The notes under the pieces: generated by a model
Seen by the model: the letters and a program-made list of their open reading frames with translations, nothing else
Databases searched by the model: none
What the model was told of the DNA's origin: nothing
Program-made: the position numbers and the translations under genes
Part shown: one piece after another, positions 8,065-16,616 of the stretch
How positions within the stretch are numbered: the first letter of the stretch is position 1
Layout: the number at the start of each line of letters is the position of its first letter
Assembly: GCA_902761225.1 (NCBI GenBank)
Contig: CACWJQ010000024.1
Location: 1 to 45,256, forward strand
DNA: 45,256 nt
Direction of reading: 5' to 3'
DNA from: an uncultured Lachnospiraceae bacterium
GTDB taxonomy: Bacteria > Bacillota > Clostridia > Lachnospirales > Lachnospiraceae

Positions 8065-8080
8065 TCCATTTATGTCATTA

Positions 8081-9091
8081 TCAAAGGAGCTTTACGCCCT
8101 TCTTCTCAGCTTCAGCAGCCCATTCCTCGGGCCAGATCGAGGATTGAACCTCTCCGATATGCGCCTTTCTGAGGAAGAACATGCATATTCTCGACTGTCC
8201 GATACCTCCGCCAATGGTGTAGGGAAGTCTTCCTTCAATGATAGCCTTCTGGAAGGGGAGCTCCGCTCTCTCGGGGCAGCCTGCCTTTTCAAGCTGGCTT
8301 ACCATGGAGTCCTCATCGACTCTGATACCCATGCTGGAAAGCTCAAGAGCTATATCAAGCACCGGATAGTACACGAAGATGTCACAGTTAAGAGCCCAGT
8401 CATCATAATCGGGAGCCCTGAAATCATGAACCTCGCCGGATTTAAGCTTATCGCCGATCTGCATGAGACATACAGCACCCTTTTCCCTGGTGATGGCATA
8501 TTCTCTTTCCTTGGGAGTCTTGTCAGGATACATATCCTCCAGCTCCTGTGTGGTGATAAAGAATATATCGTGGGGAAGGATCTCCTGTATATAGTCATAC
8601 TGGATGGCCATATACTTCTCGGTCTTTCTGAGAGCTACATAGACATCGAGCACGGTATCCTTGAGAGTGGTAAAGTTTCTGTCCGCCTTAAGGATGATCT
8701 TCTCCCAGTCCCACTGATCCACAAATACGGAGTGGATGTTGTCGGGGTCTTCATCGGCCCTGATGGCGTTCATGTCGGTGTAGAGTCCTTCATCAACCTC
8801 AAAGCCGTACTTGGCAAGAGCGTATCTCTTCCACTTTGCAAGTGACTGCACGACCTGAGCCTTGCGTCCGTTCTCACATGCTATGGTGAATTCAACCGGA
8901 TGTTCGACACCATTGAGATTATCGTTAAGACCTGATTCAGGGGTTACAAATAAAGGCGCAGATACTCTCTGGAGATTCAGTCTCTCCGATAGTCTTGCCT
9001 GAAAATAATCCTTAACCGTCTTGATGGCTACCTGTGTGTCGTGAAGGTTAAGGTGTGATTTATAACCTTCCGGAATATAGATACTGCTCAT
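8081..9091 (-). CDS. asnA: Aspartate-ammonia ligase
   Basis: AsnA makes asparagine from aspartate, ammonia and ATP in the cytoplasm. The fold is related to class II aminoacyl-tRNA synthetases. The 336-residue product matches over its whole length: the N-terminal LNLQRVSAPLFVTPESGLNDNLNG, then VQSLAKWKRYAL, MNAIRADEDPDNIHSVFVDQWDWE, and the C-terminal LPYTIGGGIGQSRICMFFL. I place the start at ATG 9091 because GGAGG lies 5 nt upstream. A longer frame to 9109 is possible but lacks this. An intrinsic terminator follows directly. A plausible promoter sits about 90 bp upstream, and a small GC-rich hairpin lies in the leader. Confidence 0.95.
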   Translation of the reverse strand: MSSIYIPEGYKSHLNLHDTQVAIKTVKDYFQARLSERLNLQRVSAPLFVTPESGLNDNLNGVEHPVEFTIACENGRKAQVVQSLAKWKRYALAKYGFEVDEGLYTDMNAIRADEDPDNIHSVFVDQWDWEKIILKADRNFTTLKDTVLDVYVALRKTEKYMAIQYDYIQEILPHDIFFITTQELEDMYPDKTPKEREYAITREKGAVCLMQIGDKLKSGEVHDFRAPDYDDWALNCDIFVYYPVLDIALELSSMGIRVDEDSMVSQLEKAGCPERAELPFQKAIIEGRLPYTIGGGIGQSRICMFFLRKAHIGEVQSSIWPEEWAAEAEKKGVKLL

Positions 9092-9178
9092 GGCATCCTC
9101 CATTCTCACGCTTTTACGTGATGCGCGTTCGACTCCCGGCCAGTCGGGTCGTCTTCTTACGCATAAAACAACTATCTT

Positions 9179-9206
9179 ATTTTATCACCGCAGAAAAATA
9201 TTACAA
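9179..9206 (-). promoter_or_regulatory. Putative asnA promoter
   Basis: TTGTAA (9201-9206) and TAAAAT (9179-9184) on the minus strand are 16 bp apart, just after the upstream gene. This gives a leader of about 80 nt carrying small hairpins. Confidence 0.4.
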
Positions 9207-9211
9207 GTTTT

Positions 9212-10011
9212 TTACTCTGCCCTTGCCGTGATGATCCAGGGTGAAGGCTGGGTCTCGAATACATTCTTGGAATCAAGCTTTGAAACCGAGATCTGGATAA
9301 TGTTCACATCCGTCATTCCGAATCTTCCGAGTATGTCGCGCATATTGGCAGCTACCCTGAAATCCAGTGTATAGATGACGAACTCCATATTCGGATTGAG
9401 TTCCTTAAGATACGTTATCTCCTGCTCCATGCTTGCAGAGGCAACCAGCATGGTGGTGTCGGGAATGGGAAGATCCTTCATGGTCTTCGCATCAACATGG
9501 TCGATGTCGCTCTCCTTGTATTCAACAGCGATGACAGCTCCCTCTCCGCAGATCATTGCTGTCTCAACAGCTATGGACTCACCCGAGATAACGCAGAAGT
9601 TCTTATTCTCTGCAATCTGCATCTTGGAGAGAATGACGGAACGGATCTCACTTCCCACATATCTTACGGAACCGGATGCAAAATTCTTGTTATCCATTCC
9701 GAATTTGATGGTGCTGCGCGCGTTGGGATTGAGAACGATCATCCCGGCACTTGCATTGATGCCGCGGTCGATCATGTCGGCAACAAGATTTCTCTTGATG
9801 GCACCCACAGGCTCGGAACCTTCGTTATAGATGACCTCGCATTCTCCGAGTCCCACACTCCACATGCGGTAGAAGATGTCCTGGTCTCCCGCCTCGGTGA
9901 AGTTCGGGTTATGTCCAGGATCTTGACATGCTCAAGATCTATGTCTGTATTGCTTGAAAAATACTGAAGCCAGGAAAGAATATGATCATTCGTAAAAAGT
10001 TGTTTTGCCAT
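9212..10011 (-). pseudogene. Frameshifted CobL/CbiT-like methyltransferase-domain gene
   Basis: A start at ATG 10011 with GGAGG 6 nt upstream opens MAKQLFTNDHILSWLQYF and continues to about 9910. There the protein-like reading changes frame: the sequence PNFTEAGDQDIFYRMW continues one base off and runs to a TAA at 9212. Adding one base near 9905-9911 restores one frame of about 267 residues. The joined protein resembles the end of CbiE joined to CbiT (precorrin-6Y methyltransferase CobL), ending IIQISVSKL...PWIITARAE. The usual SAM-binding glycine motif is replaced by VISGESIAVETA, so it may not bind SAM. No cobalamin genes are nearby. A sequencing or assembly error, a true mutation and recoding are all possible. 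Confidence 0.55.
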
Positions 10012-10119
10012 ATTGATCCTCCGTAACAGTTTATATTCTTATGCGCCCTGCCGCGGATGCGACAGAGCACAGTGTATATTAATCTCTTTACCACACAACT
10101 GATCTGGTGTCGGTCTTTA

Positions 10120-11055
10120 TTACTTGCACTTAGCAAGAAGATCTTCCCACTTCTTGTCTACGTACTGCTGTGCAGCTTCTATCGTCCATTCATTGCCCTT
10201 CTTGAAGCAGTGTGCAAATCTTCCCTGGAGCTTCATGAACTCCTCTACGGGAAGCTTCTTCTTAGGCTCATAGGTAAGTCTGTATTCTCCGTCTACAACC
10301 TCATATACAGGCCATACGCAGGTATCTATCGCAGCCTTGCAGATCGCGATGAGATCCTCTGCAGGATAATTCCAGCCTCTGGGGCAGGGAGTAAGAACGT
10401 TGACAAATGTGGGGCCCTGGGTATAGATAGCGCGGTGTGCCTTCTCATGGAAATCCTTCATATTTCCGAAGAGAGTTGTCTGAGCAGCATAGTGTACTCC
10501 ATGTGCGACAACGATCTGTGTAAGATCCTTCTGATCCTGCTTCTTGCCTACCGATTCTGCGCCCGCAGGTGTGGTGGTCGCTGCAGCGAACCTGGGAGTT
10601 GCAGACGATCTCTGGGTTCCGGTATTCATATATGCATTATTGTCATAGCAGAAATAGGTAAGATCATGTCCTCTTTCAAGTGCACCGGAAAGTGACTGGA
10701 AGCCTATATCATAGGTACCTCCGTCTCCGCCGATGACAAGAACCTTGTAATTCCGGTCAGCAGGAATCTTACCCTTTCTCTTCATAACCTCTACGGCAGC
10801 GCATACTCCCGATGCCGTGGATGAAGCATTTTCAAATGCGGTATGGATATAGGAATCATTCCATGCAGTATAAGGATACTGGAAGGATGAAACCTCAAGG
10901 CAGCCTGTTGCATTGCAGATAACAGCCTTGTCCTGCTCATCAACCGCTCTCATCATTGCCCTGCAGACAATGCCCGCTCCGCATCCCGCACAGAGTCTGT
11001 GACCGGAATTGAAGCGCTCTTCTTTATTCATTTCCTCTTTAAGATTATATGCCAT
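10120..11055 (-). CDS. porB: Pyruvate:ferredoxin oxidoreductase, beta (TPP) subunit
   Basis: PorB binds thiamine pyrophosphate and an FeS cluster in the four-subunit enzyme that converts pyruvate, CoA and oxidised ferredoxin to acetyl-CoA, CO2 and reduced ferredoxin. The 311-residue protein shows CAGCGAG near the N-terminus, CNATGCLEV, and the TPP motif GGDGGTYDIGFQ followed by YDNNAYMNTGTQRS. The length is normal. The start is ATG 11055, preceded by AGAGG 8 nt upstream, rather than the GTG three codons earlier. It follows porA directly and is the last gene of the operon. Confidence 0.92.
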   Translation of the reverse strand: MAYNLKEEMNKEERFNSGHRLCAGCGAGIVCRAMMRAVDEQDKAVICNATGCLEVSSFQYPYTAWNDSYIHTAFENASSTASGVCAAVEVMKRKGKIPADRNYKVLVIGGDGGTYDIGFQSLSGALERGHDLTYFCYDNNAYMNTGTQRSSATPRFAAATTTPAGAESVGKKQDQKDLTQIVVAHGVHYAAQTTLFGNMKDFHEKAHRAIYTQGPTFVNVLTPCPRGWNYPAEDLIAICKAAIDTCVWPVYEVVDGEYRLTYEPKKKLPVEEFMKLQGRFAHCFKKGNEWTIEAAQQYVDKKWEDLLAKCK

Positions 11056-11060
11056 TTTGA

Positions 11061-12130
11061 TCACCTCTCACGCTGACCCATGTGGGTGTAGATGTCGCCA
11101 GTCTCTCCGGTCTCTGCGATCTTGGCGAGTCTGTCATAAACGCTCTTTGCGGCTTCGACGGTAAAGTCTCTTCCGCCGAGTCCGAAGACAATATCCACCA
11201 TAAGAGGTCTCTTTTTCATATTAAAGCATGCACCTGCGGTCTCTGCATAAAGAGGTCCGCCGCATGCGGAAAATCCTTCGCTCTTGTCCATGACCGCAAC
11301 AGCTTTGCAGTTCTCTATAGCCTTGGCGATCTCTTCTCCGGGGAAGGGTCTGAAATCTTATACTCCTCGATCAGACCGTATTTTCTTCCGAAGGTCTTCT
11401 CAAAATCAGCTGCCACATCAAGGATGACCTTTTTGGCATTCATCATGGCATGAGCCTGGGCAACACGTGCTTCCATATAATATGCGGAAATTCCGTAAGG
11501 GCCCACGGCAAGAGGGTTCTCTGCCTTGAGAAGATAATTCTCGGGATGATATTCACCGACGAATTTCTTAACGGCTTCGTCCTCTTCAAGTTCGATATTC
11601 TCGATGGCGTGGGAGGTGATGAATCCGTCCTCACATACCATAAGAGGAAGTCTTACATCGGGATGCTCTGCGATACGGTGAGCCATAAGGTAGTTGTCAT
11701 ATACTTCCTGATTGTTCTCTCCGTAGATCTGTATAAATCCGGAATCGCGCTCTGCCATGGAATCGGAATAGTCATGATTGATATTGATGGGGCCGGTAAG
11801 TGCACGGCAGGCAACGGCGAGCACCACCGGAAGCCTTGAGGATGCAGCCACATAGAGGACTTCATTCATAAATGAAAGTCCGGCACTTGATGTTGCCGTG
11901 ACAGCCCTGCAGCCTGCAGCCTCTGCGCCCAGGCATGCGGAAAGGGATGAATGCTCACTCTCCACGCAGATGAATTCCGTATCCACCTTGCCATCGGCAA
12001 CATACTGGGCAAAGTACTGCGGGATCTCAGTGGAAGGTGTTATGGGAAACATCGCAAATACATCGGGATTGATCTGTCTCATAGCCGTAGCGATGGCTTC
12101 GTTACCCGAAAGTCTCTCTCTGATACTCAT
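11061..12130 (-). pseudogene. porA: porA, pyruvate:ferredoxin oxidoreductase alpha subunit, broken by internal deletion
   Basis: The start at ATG 12130 has GGAGGAG upstream and overlaps the porD stop by one base. The first 258 codons read as a good PorA: GNEAIATAMRQINPDVFAMF, TPSTEIPQYF, ATSSAGLSFMNE, and TGPININHDYSD. After IEEYK the frame is lost, giving a short tail ISDPSPEKRSPRL and a stop at 11315. One frame over, DFRPFPGEEIAKAIENCK, VAVMDKSEGFSACGGP and VFGLGGRD continue to 11061. The two remnants total about 356 residues against about 395 in the family. The stretch that normally lies between EEYK and FRPFP, about 38 residues, is missing. The change is therefore a deletion of 3n+1 bases at 11357/11358. 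No intact alpha subunit can be made from this sequence. Confidence 0.85.
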
Positions 12131-12432
12131 CAGTTCTCCTCCTTCCAGCGGATTGCCTGGAAAGGACAGGCCTTTATGCATATTCCGCAGCCCTTGCAGT
12201 GTTCGTAATCAAATTCGTCTCTTTTTCCGTCCTTAACGGGGATCGAGGCATCGGGACAGAAGGGTGCGCATAACAGGCACTGCTTGCACTTCTCCTTTAT
12301 CCACTCCGGTGTCCTTGATCTCCATTCACCGGTCTTTGTAAGTCTGCTTGTTCCCGGCTCATAGATCTCACACCCGACAGTCAGATCCTGCCAGGCGATA
12401 TGTTCATTTATCTCTTCTGCTTTTAATCCCAT
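12130..12432 (-). CDS. porD: Pyruvate:ferredoxin oxidoreductase, delta (2[4Fe-4S]) subunit
   Basis: The 100-residue PorD is a small ferredoxin-like subunit that passes electrons from the TPP site to ferredoxin. It has two cluster motifs, CKQCLLCAPFCPD and CKGCGICIKACPF, in the C-terminal half. The N-terminus contains the usual GEWRSRTPEW stretch. It starts with an ATG after GAGGGG, one base past the end of porC, and its stop overlaps the porA start. The protein looks complete. Confidence 0.93.
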   Translation of the reverse strand: MGLKAEEINEHIAWQDLTVGCEIYEPGTSRLTKTGEWRSRTPEWIKEKCKQCLLCAPFCPDASIPVKDGKRDEFDYEHCKGCGICIKACPFQAIRWKEEN

Positions 12433-12433
12433 T

Positions 12434-13009
12434 TTAGCCCCTCACTTCCTTCATCGCTGCTCTCAGGCACTGCAGATTACCTTCCACAAGCTGAGGCTTC
12501 TTGGCGAATTTATGTCTGTATGAACTCTCCATATCCTTGAGAAACTGTTCCTTGTCAACACATCCGCTCACCTCAACGACTGCTGCAAGCATGGGGGTGT
12601 TGGGGAAATATTTTCCGAGATAGGCTATGGATATGGCTCTTGCATCAATGGTGCACACTCTTCCCTTATATCCGTTAAGAAGAGGTCTGAACTCTTCGGG
12701 GCTCTTGGAAGAATTGATAATGACTGCGCCGTTCTCACTGAGTCCTGCAGTCACATCGACGCTCTCGAGGAGTGTCTCGTCAACTACCGCAACATAATCG
12801 GGATCGTAGATATTGGAGTGCACTGAGCATCTCTCATCCGAGATCCTGTTATAAGCGGTGATGGGAGCTCCGGATCTTTCGGGACCGTACTCCGGGAAGG
12901 ACTGGACGTATTTTCCTGACATGAAGGCTGCGTCAGCAAGGAGCTGGCTTGCAGTCTTGGCACCCTGTCCGCCTCTTCCGTGCCATCTGATTTCAATCAT
13001 GTTATCCAT
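12434..13009 (-). CDS. porC: Pyruvate:ferredoxin oxidoreductase, gamma subunit
   Basis: The 191-residue protein is the gamma subunit of the 2-oxoacid:ferredoxin oxidoreductase family. It begins IEIRWHGRGGQGAKTAS and has YGPERSGAPITAYNRISD and FPNTPMLAAVVEVSG. It is the first gene of the porCDAB operon, of normal length and intact. Whether the complex uses pyruvate or another 2-oxoacid cannot be decided from this subunit alone, but the porA remnant carries TGPININHDYSD, as in pyruvate enzymes. A TATAAT box lies about 60 bp upstream. Confidence 0.92.
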   Translation of the reverse strand: MDNMIEIRWHGRGGQGAKTASQLLADAAFMSGKYVQSFPEYGPERSGAPITAYNRISDERCSVHSNIYDPDYVAVVDETLLESVDVTAGLSENGAVIINSSKSPEEFRPLLNGYKGRVCTIDARAISIAYLGKYFPNTPMLAAVVEVSGCVDKEQFLKDMESSYRHKFAKKPQLVEGNLQCLRAAMKEVRG

Positions 13010-13066
13010 AGCATCTTAACCTTTCTAAAACCCTACACATATATATGTAAAAACATAATCTGTTGA

Positions 13067-13097
13067 ATTATAGCATAAAACCTCCCTTTGTGTGCAA
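13067..13097 (-). promoter_or_regulatory. Putative por operon promoter
   Basis: A perfect TATAAT (13067-13072, minus strand) with TTGCAC (13092-13097) at a long spacing of 19 bp. The -10 box is convincing and the -35 box is weak. Confidence 0.45.
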
Positions 13098-13113
13098 TAA
13101 GTAAACATATTGA

Positions 13114-13172
13114 TAAAAAAACGGCCTGAGGGCACATAACACCTTATCAGAAGGCATCTGTGCACTCAGGCC
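13114..13172 (-). terminator. Intrinsic terminator after the sugar operon's response regulator gene
   Basis: A long inverted repeat (13123-13136 with 13159-13172, one mismatch) is followed on the minus strand by a seven-T run at 13121-13114. Confidence 0.88.
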
Positions 13173-13235
13173 GGCATTTACCGGACATATTTAACCATGA
13201 CAGTCCATAAAACGAAAGATCCCGGCTTTTTCCGG

Positions 13236-13991
13236 TCACTGACCGGAGGGCGGAGTTACCGATGCGGCATATTCGGAATAGCTCTTGCCGGTATATTTCT
13301 TAAAGCACCGTCCGAAATAATTGGGATCGGGTATGCCAACCTTGGCGGAGATGCTGAACATCTTCATGTCAGGGCCTGCAAGGCGCATGGCATTTTCCAT
13401 CCTGCATTCAGTCAGATACTGGGCAAAGCCTTTTCCTGTCTCGGACTTGAACTTACGGCTCAGATAGGATGAACTGAAGCCAAAAGCCTGCGCGACGGAT
13501 GTCAGGTTAAGAGTCGAGTCGGTATAATTCTCCTGAATATACTTCATTACCGCTTCCGCCATGCTGTGCTGTTGCTCCGAGCTGCCTTCAGCCTCTCCCC
13601 ATGAGACAGGCCCAACTTCATCGAGACGTGCCTTGGCTTTTTTAAGCACCTCCATCACCTCGGATCTGACCATGGGCTTGAGCATGTATTCAAAAATATG
13701 CAGGCTTACACATCTCCTGGCATATTCGAACTTATCATGTGCCGTCATGATAATTATAATAAGATCCGGATATCTCTGGGATGCCAGCTCGGCAAATTCG
13801 ATCCCGTTCATGAAGGGCATTGAGATATCCACGAACGCCAGATCCGGACGTATCTCGTCTATTGTGTTGATAGCCTCTATCCCGCTGGCCGCCTCTCCGA
13901 CGACCTGCATGTTCACGCTCTCCCAATCGATGGAATTGTGCATGAGCTTGCGTGCTGAAGCCTCATCATCTATGATCATAACCTTATACAT
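13236..13991 (-). CDS. YesN-type response regulator, AraC family
   Basis: The 251-residue regulator has a receiver domain (1-120) with the acidic pair D8-D9, phospho-acceptor D55 in FVDISMP, and the conserved Lys in MLKPMV. The C-terminus (about 145-245) is an AraC/XylS double helix-turn-helix with FGFSSSYLSRKFKSETGKGFAQYL and IPDPNYFGRCFKKYTGKSYSEY. Regulators of this class act with YesM-type sensor kinases and usually activate nearby sugar-transport genes. It overlaps the kinase gene by 8 bp, so the two are co-translated. Likely targets are the sugar ABC operon it belongs to. Confidence 0.93.
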   Translation of the reverse strand: MYKVMIIDDEASARKLMHNSIDWESVNMQVVGEAASGIEAINTIDEIRPDLAFVDISMPFMNGIEFAELASQRYPDLIIIIMTAHDKFEYARRCVSLHIFEYMLKPMVRSEVMEVLKKAKARLDEVGPVSWGEAEGSSEQQHSMAEAVMKYIQENYTDSTLNLTSVAQAFGFSSSYLSRKFKSETGKGFAQYLTECRMENAMRLAGPDMKMFSISAKVGIPDPNYFGRCFKKYTGKSYSEYAASVTPPSGQ

Positions 13992-15735
13992 CAGGTTTTT
14001 CCTCCCGTACCAGCGCTCCCTTTATGGCCGGTATTATCAGTTCAACACAGGTATACTCTCCTTCCTCCGATGTGATCCTGAACACATCATCCCTATGAGA
14101 ATAGTACCTTATCCTTTCAATGGTCCCCCACAGTCCGAAGCTTCCCTCATCACCGGATCCATTCTTTTTGCCGGACATGAGCTTATCTATATATTCACTG
14201 CTCATGCCAACACCGGTATCGGTTACGTAAATGTGCAGATCATCGCCCTCGACGGCAGCTTTGATCCTTATCACTCCGGGTTCTCCCTTCGGTCTTATGC
14301 CGTGGTATATACAGTTCTCAACAAGAGGCTGAAGAGTGAGCTTGGGGACGATACAATCGGCTGCTTCCGCCGCTATGTCATATTCATCAATCAGTATATC
14401 ACCGTAACGGAGTTTTTGCAGTGACAGATAATCCTTTACTATGGTAACTTCCTTCTCAAGCGGTATCTCCCTGTCTCCCTTGCTCAGGAAGTTGCGGTAG
14501 AATCTTCCCATGGTCTCAAGTGCGGAACTGACATCTTCGGAATCGTTCTCGAGGGCAAGTGCAGATATTGTACCGATGGTGTTATACAGGAAATGGGGCT
14601 TGATCTGTTCCTGAAGGACTCTCATCTCCGCTCTCTGTACGGATTGTTCCTTGGATATCAGCTCCTGGATAAGTTCGTTGATCCTGGTGACCGTAGAATT
14701 GTAGGAATCCTTGAGGATGCGCAGCTCGTTGCCGGGCATATCCAGATCTATGGGTCTCAGCTCTTCCTTGTCACCGCTGTTCTCGATCTCCCTGGACAGC
14801 CTGTTTATGGGATCTGTGATGTTATGGGATACAAATCTTACCACGATGATGGTTATAAAGACTGTCACAGCCATAAGAAAGATAAGGATCCCGGTGGTCC
14901 TTCCCGGTATGGAGATATTGCCGAGCGAGATGAGACTCATGACCACAACGGGTTCGTCTCCGACTCTTGAAGCGGAAACGAGAACTCTGTTCCCCTGATA
15001 CTCAGTGGTGATATGCGTAACTCCGTGATAAGCCATGGAACGTTCGTAAAAATCCGCAATATCCATGTTGCCGGATATATATGTTCCGTCAACACCCACT
15101 ACGCACACATCATTCTCGGAAAATGAAGACACCGTCTGATCTATGACACTTCCCGAGATCAGCATCATAAGATAGCCGGTGAGCTTCTGTGAATTAAGAT
15201 CATAAACGGCACGCTCAATGGAGATAAAGGGAGTTCCGTTTATCCTCCTGAGCGCGCCGCTTCCATTTACGTATTCTCTTGATCTTCCTCTGAGGGAAAG
15301 AACCTCTGAGGGCCAGTTCTCCTCAGAATTGGTCACACCGTCCAGGGTAAAAACACTGCCCTTGGTGCAGGTATATCTGCCATCCCTTCTGAACACATAT
15401 ACGGCCTCTACACCGTTTGTGACATTGAGGATAGCCTGTATGCTGTATTTAGCATCGTTGGTAAGCCCGGGGATATCACTGTCATTACTTGCACGAAGAA
15501 AGGCAGCCAGATCCGGCTCCATCATAATGAGCCTGGACAGTTCCAGGTAGCTCTCGATCGAAGCTGAAATGCTTCCGGATAATCCGGTGAGCTTGAGCTC
15601 CGCTTCTCTGACCGCAGAATCCATTTCCTCTTTCCTGACCATAAGGAAAGTGGATACAAGGAAAGCTATGGTCATTACAGTGACAACGCTGACAAGCATC
15701 AGACGCAGCCTGCCTGTTAGAGAGCCTCTTCGCAT
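13984..15735 (-). CDS. YesM-type sensor histidine kinase
   Basis: The 583-residue protein has a membrane segment at about 11-33, an extracytoplasmic sensor region (about 35-280) resembling dCache, a second membrane segment at about 281-302, and a HAMP domain. The kinase core is of the His_kinase (LytS/YesM) class, with phospho-acceptor His at 381 in QIKPHFLYNTIG. It then has QPLVENCIYHGI (N box) and DTGVGMS (G box). It should phosphorylate the overlapping AraC-type regulator. The position downstream of a binding protein and two permeases suggests that it senses a sugar outside the cell. The ligand is unknown. Confidence 0.93.
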   Translation of the reverse strand: MRRGSLTGRLRLMLVSVVTVMTIAFLVSTFLMVRKEEMDSAVREAELKLTGLSGSISASIESYLELSRLIMMEPDLAAFLRASNDSDIPGLTNDAKYSIQAILNVTNGVEAVYVFRRDGRYTCTKGSVFTLDGVTNSEENWPSEVLSLRGRSREYVNGSGALRRINGTPFISIERAVYDLNSQKLTGYLMMLISGSVIDQTVSSFSENDVCVVGVDGTYISGNMDIADFYERSMAYHGVTHITTEYQGNRVLVSASRVGDEPVVVMSLISLGNISIPGRTTGILIFLMAVTVFITIIVVRFVSHNITDPINRLSREIENSGDKEELRPIDLDMPGNELRILKDSYNSTVTRINELIQELISKEQSVQRAEMRVLQEQIKPHFLYNTIGTISALALENDSEDVSSALETMGRFYRNFLSKGDREIPLEKEVTIVKDYLSLQKLRYGDILIDEYDIAAEAADCIVPKLTLQPLVENCIYHGIRPKGEPGVIRIKAAVEGDDLHIYVTDTGVGMSSEYIDKLMSGKKNGSGDEGSFGLWGTIERIRYYSHRDDVFRITSEEGEYTCVELIIPAIKGALVREEKPDV

Positions 15736-15752
15736 CGGACAGATACCGCCTT

Positions 15753-16616
15753 TTAACCCTTGACGGCACCTACAACGAAGCTTTCCTGAATCCTCTTACT
15801 CATAAAGATGTAAACGATCAGCATGGGGAATGTAGCGATAACGAGCGCAGCACCTATGGGGCCCCACTCGGTAGTATACTGTCCCGACAACTGCTGTACA
15901 CCGACAGGGAGAGTTCTGTACTTACCGTCACTATTGAATATATTTGCAAACATCAACTCGTTCCAGCACTGAAGGAAGGAATAGATACTGATCGTTGCGG
16001 TAGCGGGCTTCATGAGAGGAAGAATGACAACTCCGAAAGTCTTCCATGCACCGCATCCGTCTATCCTTGCAGCCTCGTCGAGTTCCTTGGGGATCTCGAC
16101 CATGAATCCGGTACAGATCAGTATTCCCATGGCAAGCGAAAATGCTGCATAAGGAAAGATCAGCGCGAAATAGGTATTGGTAAGACCCATGTTCTTCAGT
16201 GTTACGTATACAGGCACGATCGAAGCATGGATGGGGATGGTAAGTCCCAGCATAAAGAATGCATTGACGTGTGCACTCCATTTCCAAGTCAGACGGGTGA
16301 TCGCATATGTTGCCATCATCGAAGCAATGATGACAAGCGCAATGGCACTTACCGATACAATAACCGAGTTGAGAAAGTATAGGGGCATGTTACCGGTGTG
16401 CCATGCCGATACGTAGTTGTTCCATCTCCACTCCCAGGGAAGTCCGATAAGGTTCTTACCGAAGATCTCTTCATTGGACTTAAGGGAGAAAGTGAACATC
16501 CAGTATACAGGGAACAGGTTGATCAATGCCCACAGAACCAATATAACATAAATAACAACTTTTCTTACACCGAATTTTTCTACGGCGTGCTCTCTTCTAC
16601 TAACTTCACTTTCCAT
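15753..16616 (-). CDS. Carbohydrate ABC transporter permease, MalG/MsmG type
   Basis: The 287-residue protein has six membrane segments and the MalG-type EAA loop, EIPKELDEAARIDGCGAWKTFGVVILPLMKPA, which contacts the ATPase. The C-terminus ESFVVGAVKG is typical of the sugar CUT1 class. The start at 16616 has GGAGAG 8 nt upstream and overlaps the MalF-type gene by 11 bp. It is the second permease of the operon and its partner is the upstream gene. The operon has no ATPase gene. Such importers commonly share one MsmK-type ATPase encoded elsewhere. Confidence 0.93.
   Translation of the reverse strand: MESEVSRREHAVEKFGVRKVVIYVILVLWALINLFPVYWMFTFSLKSNEEIFGKNLIGLPWEWRWNNYVSAWHTGNMPLYFLNSVIVSVSAIALVIIASMMATYAITRLTWKWSAHVNAFFMLGLTIPIHASIVPVYVTLKNMGLTNTYFALIFPYAAFSLAMGILICTGFMVEIPKELDEAARIDGCGAWKTFGVVILPLMKPATATISIYSFLQCWNELMFANIFNSDGKYRTLPVGVQQLSGQYTTEWGPIGAALVIATFPMLIVYIFMSKRIQESFVVGAVKG

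Noticed and set aside
9115-9165. T-arm-like GTTCGACTCCC sequence in the asnA leader
   Set aside because: No acceptor, D-arm or anticodon stem can be formed around it, so it is not a tRNA. It is more simply part of a small GC-rich hairpin.
10012-10119. Terminator after porB
   Set aside because: I looked for a GC-rich hairpin followed by a T run between porB and the CobL-like gene and did not find a convincing one.
13561-14424. 287-codon plus-strand ORF opposite the response regulator and kinase genes
   Set aside because: It lies entirely opposite two well-supported genes and has no family-like sequence and no matching ribosome binding site, so it is a shadow frame.
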